DNA of 64,000 nucleotides from Mactromeris polynyma (GCA_032209605.1 JASFXZ010000033.1:2907001-2971000), one strand, 5' to 3'; numbered from the stretch's first letter, positions 46,371 through 59,672 are shown. Notes: a model not told the origin generated them from the sequence alone. Numbers and translations are program-made.

Positions 46371-48460
46371 TTAAGACATATGATGACATTTTTCATTTCA
46401 CTGAAATGGTTATATAAATCAATGATGACGCCGAGCAGGACATGTCATGTCACGTATAGAGGGCACAGCCACCCCAAAAACACAAGCAGAAAAAATAACA
46501 ATATCGATGTTTCTACAAGAATGCTAACTTTCAAAACATACTATCTACAGTTGTAAAATACTGTCATACCTCATTTATTCGACAACCTTCTGTCTGAATA
46601 CTTGGTATAATCCGAAATAAATAGCAGATCCCGATGTTTTTCAGGAACTTCGAATGTGCATGGGCTAGTCGAAACCATGTTTTATTCGAAATAAAAATTC
46701 CGATACGATGAAATCGAATGACCGATGGACGACTGTAAATCGCAACATAACAAGTGACACGTTAAGGCAACTTTTTATTATATTATTGTTTGGGTGCATG
46801 TTTTAGAACACCATTTTCTTTCTACTATCTAACTTATTTCATAGAAATATGACCACGGAGTTATTTTTATCCAGTCTCTTACTGGAGTTTTGGAGTTTCT
46901 GTAGTGTAGCGTAATTGAATGACCGGCAGTTATAACATTTAGGAATTGTTTTATGTTGTACAACCAATTTTAACATTCAGATTGCAACAAATTTGCATAC
47001 TTCAAGTTGCGGCGACCATCTTGTTTAAAGATATTTCTTGTTTAAAATGACGTGACCGCACATCACGCTAGAATTGTAAACGCTTATTTACACGACACAA
47101 GTTATTCGGCTATTGACTCATTGCAAATGCTAATGTAACGATTTATACACACACATATAGAAAATATTTAAATGTATGTATATAACTTGACTGATACCAA
47201 ACTGCACGGCCGGTCAGAAAGTTTACGATGTAATAATGCAATGCAGCAAATGTATAAGAAAATGCTTTCACTCCTTTAACACCTATCAATATGTTGCCCG
47301 AGGGGAATTAGATAATATGTCTGCTGTGAAGTCTAATTCCCACCCTAGAGAGCCAAGCATTTTGTCGAAATCCCCTCAGTGGGAGATGCTAATTCTGACC
47401 AAAGTCTATTTCCCGGGACCCGGAATCATTAGGCATGTCAAATTCCCACCTGTTGGGAAGCGTCTCTTTTCGAAAGTTCCAATTATTACAATTATTACAA
47501 CATATTTAATGTTTTATGTACTCTGGATTCTCTACACCAAGTTGGTTTATCTCATCGTTTGCAGCTCTTAATGCAACTGAGGTTTGTAACGATTGTGAAT
47601 CAGTGACACTGACCTGTCCGGATTTCTCTGTTTCTAGAATTGACCTAATGTTGCGTGTGTCATAGATACAAACACATGCGCAGCCAGACCGGAGCTCGAA
47701 CCTGGGGCCTCTCGTTTACAGGCAGGTCGGCAGAGATATCTGGGCTTCATAGGTGTACATAATTTTCTTTTGAGAGAACAGGCGATCACATGAACACACG
47801 AATATCGACAATTGCGTCATAGGGCATGCTGTTGATTGATTGATATCAACATTATAACATTCAGAACAATGTTCGTAGATATAAGTGTTTTTGCGGGCTC
47901 CATATTCTGCGGATTTCTAAACAATGATTATCTTATTTCTGCGAACATTATTTTCTGCGATCAGGCTTTACGTACGATAAAAGTGATTGAAGTCTTACAT
48001 TATCTAAGTGTTTGATGATTGTCAATACAGTGTCATTATGACAATGTTATTACGGCAAGACATAAATAGCCTGGACAGGAAATCTAGAAAGGTTTCCATG
48101 GAAAGCCAAGGGAAATTAACTAAAGTGTGTTTGTTTTTCTCATGAAGAAAACTAAGAATTAGGACAAAAAATATGAAAACAAAGTCATGACTGGTGAGTA
48201 TAAATTGCAGGCAGATGACAACCCAATATCTTGTATAACTTGTAATTAGTACAAATCGAGTGTCCGCGATTTCATTTCAATCATTTAGCCTAGTTTATAA
48301 CCACACAAAATATGGTTCGTATAAATAGTCATTAAACTCAGCAATCGGATATTTACTGACAAAAGTAGGAAAATACACGCCACAGAAATGTCGTTTATAC
48401 GATAAATCGTTTGATCTCATCAGTCGCACCTTAAATAGTCATAAAAACACAATCAGACCT
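46371..48460. other. Intergenic stretch with diverged repeat pieces
   Basis: 46565-46740 is a diverged relative of 48462-48630 (shared AGACAACCTTC-like start, TCGAAACCATGT, TGTCCGACTGT-like end). A minus-strand tRNA-like SINE head with B box (AGGTTCGAGCTCC) lies at about 47645-47755. An open frame at 47236-47571 has no recognisable content. Confidence 0.45.
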
Positions 48461-50979
48461 CATTTATTAGACAACCTTCCAACCGAATATTTGGAATTAT
48501 CCGAAAAAAATATCAGTTCCCGGTGTTTCTTCTTAGACACGTCGAATTGAAATGGGCTTTTCGAAACCATGTATATTCCAAATAAAATGTCGGACCTAGT
48601 GAATGCGAACGAACAATGTCCGACTGTGAACATGATCTTCTGTTACTGAACGAATCTCTTCCTAATAGAACGAACATAATTTAAGCTGAAGTTTTTTTCC
48701 AAAGAAGCTTATTTGCCAATCATCGTAATTCTGTTTTGTTTTTGTTGCGCAATATGGGTAAAAGACTTTAGGCGGGCAAGAAGTTAAATTGACGGAAATT
48801 AAATCTGCTCAAAATGTCGACATTGACGGAGTAAAACAGGACCGAACGCACCAAATAGCGTGTTGCTATGCATTGTTACCTAACATCTTCAATACACCGA
48901 TTCGTGCTGACGAATTTTAATTGAATTAATGCAAACAAAAGGTATTGGTGTTATGTAATATATTCTGCTCAAATGTTGTGTATGAGGAAACTGAACAATT
49001 CAATCAAAATTAGAAAAAGGGCATTTAACAATTGGTAAAGAATGTTTCTTGTCAAAGATTAAGATTGCAGTCGGGAATACGAATTAGGTTGTTCGAAATT
49101 GAGAAAATCGAAAGTGGTTAAGGAAAACGATGACTCCAAGGAGACTTCTAAAATATCGACTAGGGTCACATTTTCTTTAAGTCATTGTGCGATAATTTAA
49201 GTTATGTTTATGTAAATTAATGTAAAAAAGTTTGCATTATTGTTAAACATTCATTCCGTTTTAAACCCAAATGTCAATTAATATTATAATCCTTTACATT
49301 GTACACTTACTTGTTACTATCCCCCAAGTTTTGGATATTTGCAAACAGTGCCAGATTAGTTTTTTGACAGATGTTTTTTAGATTATTTGGTGTATGATGC
49401 CACGTGGTACCAATAACAGCATGGTAAAGCCTTTTCACGCTACTGACCCGACTGTTAAAATGGCTTTCTAAGGCATTGGAACCCATTCGTCGACGAAAGC
49501 GACACTAAATTAAGCGATGATCATTAGTTGGATTGGCCCATAAAGCCTGTTCCTCATATTTTCAACTAGGTTTAAGTCTGAAGACGCGTCGGACTATCCT
49601 TTTCAATTTTAGAACTAATCTCTGAAGAAAATGAATTTCCAATTATCAACAGTTCCTTCGGCAGGGTCACTTGCTCCAAGGACAGCTCATCTTCTAGTCA
49701 TTAGACTATCATATTTAGTTCTTCCCAGCTAATAATAAAGTCTTTTGGGAATTGGTTTCGAAATCCAGCATTTGTGAAGAGCCAGCATCGGGCTTGCTGG
49801 TTCGTGTAAATGTTTTATGCTTCGGTTGTTGGCCTCTTTTGTCCTTCTACATGCAAATGTCTTTCGTCCCCGATTCTCTGACAACGCATCTATATCTGTC
49901 AAACAACGCTATGCAACACAATCAAAAACCAAAAACATAAGAGAGACCCCCCCCCCCCCATTTAAACAAGAGTCCCACCGCGCACGTTACACTTCCCCTG
50001 TATAGGGTAGACAATGAGTGATTGTATTAGATTGTATGTCCGACTTAGACCACGTGAACCTCATGGAATGTTATATATGCGATACAGACAATTGCAATAG
50101 ATGACGCTGATCTGTTTAATTCATGAGCGTAGTCTAAATATTCGTTCCCTGTAATAATCTTTCTTTCAGCCATATTTTCTGAAATAATGTGACGACAGGC
50201 TTAAACATATGCAAACTCTGTGAAAATAAAGACATCATTATATTGCCTCAAGTAACACAATCGCTGACATTCGTGTAAATGGGAATTCTCGCGCAATACC
50301 GAACACGTATACGCAAGAAAAATCACCATTTGTAATGTAGTGCGTAAGCAAATTGTCAACTAGCATCTTGCAACAACAGTAACGGGCCATAGTGGTGGAT
50401 TTACCTTACAGCAAATTCATAAAAAGCGAATTTTTATCAACTTTTCAGTTGTATAATTATGACATATGGATTAAATGTAGACATGAAATCGTCTCTGAAT
50501 TTATTTTTACGATTTGATCATTGCATTAGCTATTCTAAATAGGCTGCACTAGTTGAACAGAACAACCTCTCTAGAGCGGCCCTTTCTTGAGCAACATCCT
50601 ATCTTCAACAATAATATAAGTTTTTCATATTGCCAGAATGCACTATTACTTTAACCTCCCTATAAGTATGTTTTAATGTTGGATACGTGTGCTTAAACTC
50701 ATTTTTATAAATCTGTGATATTTTGCCCTTAAAGAAATTGTCAAAGAAGATTGCAATGTGAATACTATTTAGTACGCATGTGTGTTGGAACGGACAAAGA
50801 ACAGACAGCAGGATGGTATCCCCCAAACAATAATAATGCAATTATTGCAAACGGAATGTAAGGTAACACAATTTATATCCTGAATAATGAAAATGAAAGC
50901 TTGAAAATGCATTTAATTACCTATTTAATATTCCGTAACTCTGCAATTTCCGTGCATGATATCCTGATTATTTTAGACG

Positions 50980-50987
50980 TGACGTCA
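50980..50987. promoter_or_regulatory. Perfect CRE upstream of the prohormone gene
   Basis: TGACGTCA, the full CREB-binding palindrome, lies about 130 bp upstream of a probable noncoding first exon whose donor (ACC|GTAAGT) is at 51116. It is conserved at 61621-61628 in the right copy. Confidence 0.55.
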
Positions 50988-52289
50988 CAAACGAAAACGA
51001 GGCATTTTAACTAATGGTCCGAAAGCTTAAAGGTACCGTTCCCATCCATGTCACGGCGCATTGCACACGATAGTAGAACCGGCCCGGGACGTCAGACTAG
51101 CAAGAAACATCAACCGTAAGTTCATTCTTTTGTTTATTGCTTATATAGAGAAACATTGATTTTCAAATGATATGTTGCAAATGGGCAGTCTAGACAGGTT
51201 TTATAGGGATAATAGGGATAATTGGCTGCTTAACTAATTTTCACAGATGTGTTCCTGACACGTAACATTTGTAAATTGAATATCATTACAGTTATTTACA
51301 ATCTTAGTTAGTTTGAACTGTTCTCGTATTTGATAAAAGTTGTAATTTTACACATCACTACAAAATTCGAAAGTTTGAGTCGTGCGTGTTTATTGTTAGT
51401 TTATTTTCTATGAACAGTTTATGACAAGACATGTTTGTATATATCCCATAATTATTTATTGCATGTCTTGTTTTCTACAAAAGTAATGAAAATTTATTTT
51501 AATAATTTCATAATTTAAGCAAATATTTGATCTGCGTGGGAAATATGGAACCTTACTCAACCCACATTTTGTCTTGCACTCTAGAAGTGATATTCTTTAT
51601 TAAAAACGTCGACATCTTTTCCTTACATCTATGTGAATTTCTGACGAATTTGAAAAAATACACCCAAGCACTGACAATTAATTTTCACTCATTTTTCATT
51701 CGAATGAGGCAACTACAATTTATTAGTTTAAATATATTTCTTAGTCTAAATTTTCAAGTAATATACAGTACAATACCTCCCCTAAAGACCACCTTAATAA
51801 TAAGAGCACCTCAAAATCAAGAACAATTTTTTTAAGTCTATTGTCACTGCTTTGCTCTTTATTCAACCTCAATATTAAGACCACCTCAATGAGAACACCA
51901 GTTTTCAAAAGTCCAAAAGGAGGTCTTATAATCGAGGTTTTACTGTATATGACGAAATGACAATACGCATGTAATAGCCAAGTGGGTAGAAGTGAGAGCA
52001 TAAGGTTATTTAAATGTTCTGCATTGAGTATCGGTACAAGATATGGCGAGATAGCAAGATACTTCTTGTTTATTTGTACTATAAATTTCCACAATGTTTC
52101 ATCACAGTAAGGTACTAAAGATACCTATCAACGAAATTTATGAAAACAAACGAAGAAAAGGCAGAGGTATTTTTTTGTTTAATGGTGTGATCGAAGAAGT
52201 AGGAGAAACAAAGATGAATGACCACCTATGCTTGTATTTCTTATTCTTGAAAAATAGCATTTACCCGAATTATTGATACAGTAGACTAC

Positions 52290-52620
52290 ACTTTTAACGA
52301 TACCGCCTACTGCGATATACCGCTTATAACTATATCGCCTACTGCAGTATACCGCTTATAACGATATCGCCTACTGCGGTATACCGCTTATAACGATATC
52401 ACCTACTGTAGTATACCGCTTATAACGATATCGCTTACTGCGGTATACCGCTTATAACGATATCACCTACTGCAGTATACTGCTTATAACGATATCGCCT
52501 ACTGCGGTATACCGCTTATAACGATATCACCTACTGCGATGTACCGCTTATAACGGTATCACCTACTGCAGTTTACCGCTTATAACGATATCGCCTACTG
52601 CGATATACCTCTTATAACCA
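52290..52620 (+). repeat. 32-bp tandem repeat, about 10 units, left copy
   Basis: The unit is GATATCGCCTACTGCGGTAT followed by ACCGCTTATAAC. It lies in the 5' UTR intron, ending about 55 bp before the acceptor at 52675. The right duplicate has only about 6 units. Confidence 0.94.
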
Positions 52621-52713
52621 TTCACATTTCACGTTGCTCAACAGATATTGATTGAACTGTATTATTGCATTTCAGTTTTTATTTTGTAATCTAAAACATG
52701 AAGAACGCAATAA

Positions 52714-55233
52714 ATGGATACCACCACCGTAACAGTACTGACGGGACTGCGTTGGATTAACGTTAATCTGCTAATTATTGCTGTTTCCATGGTGATGCTG
52801 ACGTTCGCATCAAGTCCTATCGACCTATTTGATAACGAATATCTTGAAACTAAAGACGACGGTGTATACATGGACAGTTTGGAAGTGATCCCCTCACACA
52901 TACAATGCGGTAAGAAATATAATATTATGAAAATTCTTTGTATTACATTCCGAAATAAATATAATTGATTTCAATCCTTGTAAATTATGTTTTATTCATA
53001 CAGACGCTTTGTACTTAGAAATACTATTTAGTAGATGTTTGGTCATTGTTTGTGTAAATGTACATATTCCGCTCTTTATAAGACGTATAGCTATTTCATC
53101 ATTCTAAGGCAAAGGTGTTTTGTTAATATTTTGAAATAGGTCAGTTCCACACTTAAAGCCAATCAATACGCAACTTATCACTTTAGCCTTCATTGTGTTC
53201 AAAGTGTTAAAAGCATTTTATTGCTACAATTTGAGAAATCGATTAATAAGTAACTATGGTCCTAGTATTCATATTTCATGATTGAATAAGTTTAAGAAAT
53301 TATGTAGAATCTAATTATTTATTTATAATGTCACCGTTTGTGTAAAGAAGATGTTTAAATAGTTTTGCGCCAATTCTCGATATATATTCATGAGTATAGT
53401 CAAGCCCGCCCCATTGCTCAGTTGGTAGGTCGCTGGGCTGTCAACCGGAATATCTGCATTCTGTTATTGGGCGGGGCCAGTCATGTCATTCCGTAATATT
53501 TGTATTCGGTCATTTGTCCTTCCCCTCTGATTCATGTGGGACAATGGTCAGCTGGTTGCGGAAGGACAAGTTAGTACTGGTTGATCATTCCAGGAAAACT
53601 GGTTGCTAGTTAATCATCTGACCACAATGTAGAACTGAGAAATGTTAAAAGATGGCGTAAAATAATTAAACTAACAAATAGTGTGTTATCTAAACTGTAA
53701 TATGAATTGCTGCACTATTTTCATATCTAGTTTTCATTGCCCCAGAAGATTCCGAAAACAGTCCTATCAGGAGAAAACGCAGCGGTAGTGGTAAGTTGAT
53801 ATTATTATAAGATGACTCATCATATTTAGGTCACGCCCACACCAGTCTGTCCAATCAGCGGTCTACATTTCAACTGTCGTATATATACAACGTCCAATAA
53901 GTTCATGAGGTCAAAGTCGGATAGATAATAGTGCCTCACAATAGTAAGTGTTGTTGGATTCGGTACCGGTAGTTCGTTGCTTCACTTTAAGATTTCAGAG
54001 GTGGAATTGTTATAACCAAGCCGTAAACGACTGGAACATCCTAATTATGTAAACAGTTTTCACCATCCAGAATAACGACTCAAATTAATCATGACAAGTT
54101 GTTTCTCTTCTCTCATTCTGTGACATATTGAGGTGAAACAATGTGTACTGTAAATGTAGTGTGAATACATGATTGATATGGGGTTGTTGTTTGCTGCTGG
54201 TGGAAGGACAAGTTACTAGTGGTTGATCATTAATTCCAGGACAACTGGTTAGGACAAATGATCCCTATGTATTACTGACGTTAAACCATTGAAAACTGAC
54301 TCTGATTACAAATTACTAGTATTCAATTTGAAACGAGTAAATAGCGTTGTTAACTTGAAATAATAGCGACAAATTTGCAAGACCATAAACATGTTTAAAC
54401 GTTTTCTATTGGTTTCCTTTCAGACGACAAATTTAGATCTAGCGTTTTCGGTAAGTAATACTTAGATTTACAAAGTCATTTTGTATTTTGAGAATCATCC
54501 CTACGTTGTGACAGAGTGATCGGAAACGACGCACGGGGTATTGAGAGGATTTCAAGATTCACACTCAACTCCCCAAGAAAATGTATTAGAAGAATACTCC
54601 ACACTCATTCATTTCACTCACTCTAATCTGCAAACTTCAGACGCAGCGCAGTACAAGTTGACAACTTAGTGTTTGAACGCAGAGCGACGAGTATCGAGAT
54701 TAACCCCGGGCTCTGGTATATAAATTAGCTGCAAATGTCAAAACCTCACAAGCATAATCTTCAGTAGCGAAGATTTAAGTCACATGGACAGCCAGGAGTA
54801 TGCCGTGACTTTTAAAGTTGTTGAATTAGAGGAAGATCCTAGGTGCCCATTCTAGCATTATTTTTGACATCGGCGGGCACCTGGGTAGAACCCCCGACCT
54901 GCCGTAATTCATGTAGGCGGCTTCATTACATACATAGTCTACATTCAGGTAGGATTCGATCAGCAGCGGTTCCACTGTTGATTGATAACTAACTTAACCC
55001 CTGTGGGTCCATTGTTGATTGATAACTAGCCCAACCCAAGTGGTTCTACTGTAGATGATAACTTACCAAACCCCTGTGGTTATATTGTATATTTGTGTTT
55101 AATATTTTCAGGACTCGCCAATTATGATCTTATGACAACTATCCTGGACAAAAAGCCTCGAAAACAAAACTCGGAGATTAGACCAGATGCTGTTAGACAG
55201 TTAATGCAACTTATGATAAAAAACGGTCGTTAA
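52714..55233 (+). CDS. Amidated-peptide prohormone (candidate neuropeptide precursor)
   Basis: Four coding exons join in phase 1 throughout: 52714-52909, 53731-53790, 54424-54450 and 55112-55233, with donors GTAAGA, GTAAGT and GTAAGT and acceptors CTAG, TCAG and TCAG. The product has 134 residues. A hydrophobic signal peptide spans about 12-33 (LLIIAVSMVMLTFA). A spacer follows with one Cys at 65, then a furin-type site RRKR at 79-82. One peptide of about 50 residues (S83-N132) follows and ends LMIKN-Gly-Arg-stop, the signal for C-terminal amidation. KKP at 108-110 should resist cleavage; RK at 111-112 could give a shorter peptide starting with Gln. A single long amidated peptide at the end of the precursor is the layout of CRH/DH44/ELH-type prohormones, but I cannot assign a family. 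The start ATG follows an in-exon acceptor at 52675. Confidence 0.78.
53405..53680 (+). repeat. tRNA-derived SINE in prohormone intron, left copy
   Basis: The head CCATTGCTCAGTTGGTAGGT continues to a body with AAGGACAAGTTAGTACTGG and a tail GATGGCGTAAAATAATTAAA. It is also present in the right copy at about 63708-63985, so it pre-dates the duplication. A shorter related piece is at about 54190-54300. Confidence 0.65.
54965..55090 (+). repeat. Degenerate repeat of about 50 bp in the last intron
   Basis: Three diverged units share TTGATTGATAACTA and AACCCCTGTGG-like blocks just upstream of the last coding exon. Confidence 0.55.
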
Positions 55234-55240
55234 ATATGGA

Positions 55241-55627
55241 CAACCAGTTACCCCACTACAGTGAACTAGTTTAATGCTGTGATCAACCAGTTACCCCACT
55301 ACAGTGAACTAGTTTAATGCTGTGATCAACCAGTTACCCCACTACAGTGACCTAGTTTAATGCTGTGATCAACCAGTTACCCCACTACAGTGAACTAGTT
55401 TAATGCTGTGATCAACCAGTTACCCCACTACAGTGAACTAGTTTAATGCTGTGATCAACCTGTTACCCCACTACAGTGAACTAGTTTAATGCTGTGATCA
55501 ACCTGTTACCCCACTACAGTGAACTAGTTTAATGCTGTGATCAACCTGTTACCCCACTACAGTGAACTAGTTTAATGCTGTGATCAACCAGTTACCCCAC
55601 TACAGTGAACTAGTTTAATGCTGTGAT
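55241..55627 (+). repeat. 43-bp tandem repeat, exactly 9 units, forming the 3' UTR
   Basis: The unit CAACCAGTTACCCCACTACA plus GTGAACTAGTTTAATGCTGTGAT begins 7 bases after the prohormone stop codon and ends 4 bases before the AATAAA signal. Units differ by an A/T change (CAACCAG versus CAACCTG) and one A/C change. Confidence 0.96.
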
Positions 55628-55631
55628 TTAG

Positions 55632-55637
55632 AATAAA
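55632..55637 (+). terminator. Polyadenylation signal of the prohormone gene
   Basis: AATAAA directly after the 43-bp array is the first canonical signal downstream of the stop, so the mRNA probably ends near 55650-55660. Confidence 0.6.
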
Positions 55638-55659
55638 AAAAAGTGTATTGACCGAAATC

Positions 55660-58600
55660 TACGAAAGAGCAATATCAATGTTACGTAAACGGTTGTAAAT
55701 AATATATGTGAGCGTTGCCAAGACAAAACCTGTATAATTGACGTCGGCCATGAGGTCAAGTATTTTTCAATCAAAGTGTTCACGTCACAAACTAAATGCT
55801 TAATTTGTTTGTTTTCCATTTGAAGAGCAGAATATTGTGTTAAGAAGTCGGTATATTCTGACGCTACTTCATCATTTGCATCTTGTGTTTAATATTGGAA
55901 GAGCTATAAAAAGAAAAGTAGACGTCGGATTTTAATACTTTTTGTATTAAATGAAAGATGAAAGATATATCTGTTAGGCAATGTAACAACCTGAACATTG
56001 TTTTTCTGTCACATCTATAGGTTTTATCTAGGCACAGCTCATATTAGTATCGTATTGTAACCCTATCTCCCTGATTACCACAGATAGACATTTTAACTTA
56101 AAGTGTGTCTCATTTTAAAAGTCCGACTAGTCACTTATTATTTTACAATTACATGTATGAGTATCTGTGAGTGGATTTGGTTTCTGGTAAAAGTCAAGAT
56201 TGATACATTTTTTGGAATTTCTGCAGAGATTTTAATTCTTATATATTTTAATTCATCACGTTTGTAGATCTATTTGACACAAGAATTGAAAACAGTGATA
56301 CCAATGTGAACTAGCCGCACGCTTCTTTTTCAATACTTGATATTCAATGATGATAGAACATTTATACGATTATACTGTACAATAATATTGTAATTAATTT
56401 TAAATAAACAATACTGTAACACTGGTTTATTTTCATTGAGTATTTGATAAATGTTTATTATGTTCTGAAAAATGATGACAACAACATAAGCAACAACAAC
56501 GAAAGTAGCAGCAACAACAACAAACAAAATGTCATAGTGATTCCACACTCCAGTTTGAGCGACTGACATTGTCGTATTTACTAAACTGCCGCAAGAAATA
56601 TATATTTCCATATTACTGTCAATTTATTCTGGCATGCAAACCGTTACTAACATAGTGTCAAGTTGTGGTACAGATATGATGTACACGTGATACAATGAAG
56701 ATGAGGTATTCATGAGTCGTCTGACTTACCTTGATGTTACTAACATGGTCACAGAATGGTGTATGAAAGTGGGATAAGTGATGCATTAACACAAAAAAAA
56801 CAGTCACAGAGTACATTTTATGTCATTATCCGTGTCAGGCTATCGAAGTGTGATAACACTACATCAGCTACCAGTATAACTCAAAACATGTTGGCGGGAC
56901 GCAAACCCCAACACAATCATAAACAAAACACACATGGGTTTTAAGGTCAAGGTTTCGGACAAAACGAAAAAATCTCCTTGGCAATGTCCAAGTTGCGTTT
57001 AGTTCATAATCATACTGCATACACCGTCGAATACTTGACTATTTTAGTGTTTGTATGTTCAATGGATTGACACAAATTAATGAAAGCATACGCCCATAGA
57101 ATACTACGATGAACTTTGTATCAGGTTTACCATGCACTTTGTAAGAATTACGCAGAGTTTCACAGATATTGTATGCCCGAACATTATTTTATATAAATCG
57201 ATACACATTTATGCGCCGTAAATTCATCAACAAAGCTATAATTGAAAATTATATTTAATTTAATCTATTTAAGTTCCACCATGCGTGTAGAGTCAATAAT
57301 TGCACACTTCTATGTTTTAAACAGCATCAAAGTACGCGTACAATTTCATCAGCGCGTGATATTAACGCTCTTCAATTTATCGTGGCAGAACTTACGCAAT
57401 GCAAACAATACCTCATATATCAGTGAACCAGTCCATTTTCTTGTTAAAATGTGATTTGGAGTACACGGGAAAGCAATCTATGACTGTCAACACAGTCTTG
57501 TTTTGTTAAGATGTATGATTTCATGAAGACGTAGAAGTAAGGAAACACCACACAAGTAATCTAAGTATTTCTGTAACTTTAAATATCCTAGAAAATTGTA
57601 TGAATATTACATCACATATAGCATGCAGTGATCACACTGTGCCAGGTCGTTATATCATCACATGTACGTATTAACCTGCCTTGTTCTAAGCTCACTGTAA
57701 TTGAAACCAACAATTGCTGTACTCCGCGTTATATTGCATGCAGTACATGGCTCTTTTATGGACAATTTTGAAACATAGAGGATTTTACGAAGCTCAGTGT
57801 TTCAATTATTTTCCAATCAGTGGCTGAAAGAGTACCGCCGATGAACTTTCTAACACTCACTAGAAGTTTCTAACTATCACTAGAAGTTTCTAACAATCAC
57901 TAGAAGTTTCTAACAATCACTAGAAGCAATCATTGAAGTCCCTGGTTTCGCTAATGATCACGCCTTACATCTGTATCAAACTCAAATTTTCAAGAGTTCA
58001 TACGTGTGGTATTGATGTAACTCCATTTAAACAAAATAGCAGCGCTATCAATGTTGGGACTATTTGTGCTTCGTTCTTATTAATCTCGAAATGAAACGTG
58101 TGTCCTTTCACAAATATCTGTGAGAAATTTGGGGAGCTTGGGTTCAATGATGACATATTGACATCAGTCATAATCATGCATTCCATGAATATCTTAGTTG
58201 TTATAGTAGCATGAAACAACCGCAATATCTCGAATGACTTAATATCGAGTTTGGCAAGGGAGGCAACTCATGGCAGACATGCATCGTAAAGTTGGGGATG
58301 CTACAAAAGTCAATAGGGTCATATACAACGCAACGGAAGTGTTTGTTATGGAAATTTATTAGTGAATCCAGAGTGGTTTGAACACACGACCAAAACGACG
58401 TCAGCGCCTAGCATTGAAGTAAATGCCACCATTCCCACTGCACCACCAAGGCAAACCCAAAACAATGATTTAGTGTAAAACTTGAATATGACAACTGTAT
58501 GCAAAACTTAATTACATTTATCAGTAAATTATTTTATAAACGACACAATAAAAATGTATTTTACGACCACTTTCTCAAAATATTCTTGTGCTAAATGTTT

Positions 58601-58865
58601 TTAGAAAACATGATGAGTATTTTTAGTTGTTGTAATACTTTAGCTGAGCGATAAAAATATTCAAAAATAATTCACGCGGACTGTAAGCCATTACTGGTTA
58701 TATTGACACGGTTATAAAACTAACACGAAAAATCGGTCAACATGCCTCAAGTCACTGTCATTTCTTAATTATAGACGATAAAACTTGGAAAAATTGACAA
58801 GGATTCCATGGAAATTAGATGTCGTCGATTAAATGATCATAAAACAAAGAGACACAATACAATAC
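55660..58865. other. Intergenic sequence of the left duplicate
   Basis: No gene was recognised. A 20-bp tandem repeat (TCTAACAATCACTAGAAGTT) with about four units lies at 57846-57930. Confidence 0.45.
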
Positions 58866-59396
58866 ACAATATTTCTCCGAAATAAAATACCAATTCCCGG
58901 TGTATCTTCTTAGACACGTCGAATTGAAATGGGCTTTTCGAAACCATGTATATTCCAAATAAAATGTCGGACCTGTTGAATGCGAACGAACAATGTCCGA
59001 CTGTGAACAAGATCTTCTGTTACTGAACGAATCTCTTCGTTATAGAATGAAAATAATTTAAGCTGAAGTTTTTTTACAAAGAAGCTTATATGCCAATCAT
59101 CGTAATTCTGTTTTGTTTTTGTTCCGCAATATGGGTAAAAAACTTCAGGCGGGCAAGAAGTTAAATTGACGGAAATTAAATCTGCTCAAAATGTCGACAT
59201 TGACGGAGTAAAACACGACCGAACGCACCAAATAGCGTGTTGCTATGCATTGTTACCTAGCATCTTCAATACACCGATTCGTGCCGACGAATTTTAATTG
59301 AATTAATGAAAACAAAATGTATCGGTGTTATGTAATATATTCTGCTCAAATGTTGTGTTTGAGGAAACTAAACAATTCGATGAAAATTAGAAAAAA

Positions 59397-59672
59397 GTAA
59401 TGTTTGTTTCATCGGGTTTAACGCCGTTTCTCAACGATATTTCAGTTAAAAACGGCGGCCGGTTCACCTAACCAGTTTTTCCAGGACAGAATTCTTACCA
59501 GTACTAACTTATCCTTCAACAAGGAGCCGGCAACTTCTCCACATGTGGAGGAAAATCGATATTTTTGTCAAATTTTCATGGAAGGGTATGCCCTGCCGCG
59601 ACCGGGAATCGAACCCGGATCGCCGGGTTACAAGTCCAATGCACTAACCACTGGACCACGGCCGCGGCTCTT
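59397..59672 (-). repeat. SINE with a well-kept tRNA-like head, right copy only
   Basis: On the minus strand the head (59595-59668, 74 nt) folds as a tRNA with 6 of 7 acceptor pairs, a perfect 5-bp T stem (CCGGG/CCCGG), B box GGTTCGATTCC and a TGT anticodon position (threonine-like). The anticodon stem is weak. The body carries CTCCACATGTGGAG and the tail GCGTTAAACCCGATGAAAC. The left duplicate has no insertion at the matching site (about 49018), so it arrived after the duplication. Confidence 0.88.

Larger units (their letters stand above)
48470..58870 (+). repeat. Left copy of a 10.4-kb tandem duplication
   Basis: Sequence from about 48470 recurs from about 58870 in the same orientation with only scattered differences. 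Offsets: 48541 to 58918, 50980 to 61621, 52714 to 63006, and 53695 to 64000. The left boundary falls in a dispersed repeat whose relative is at 46565-46740. The unit spans the whole prohormone gene. Confidence 0.9.

Noticed and set aside
47236..47571. 111-codon frame
   Set aside because: There is no recognisable domain, no splice context and it lies in repeat-rich sequence.
59595..59668. Free-standing tRNA-Thr gene
   Set aside because: The tRNA-like part is continuous with a SINE body and tail, and its anticodon stem is poorly paired.
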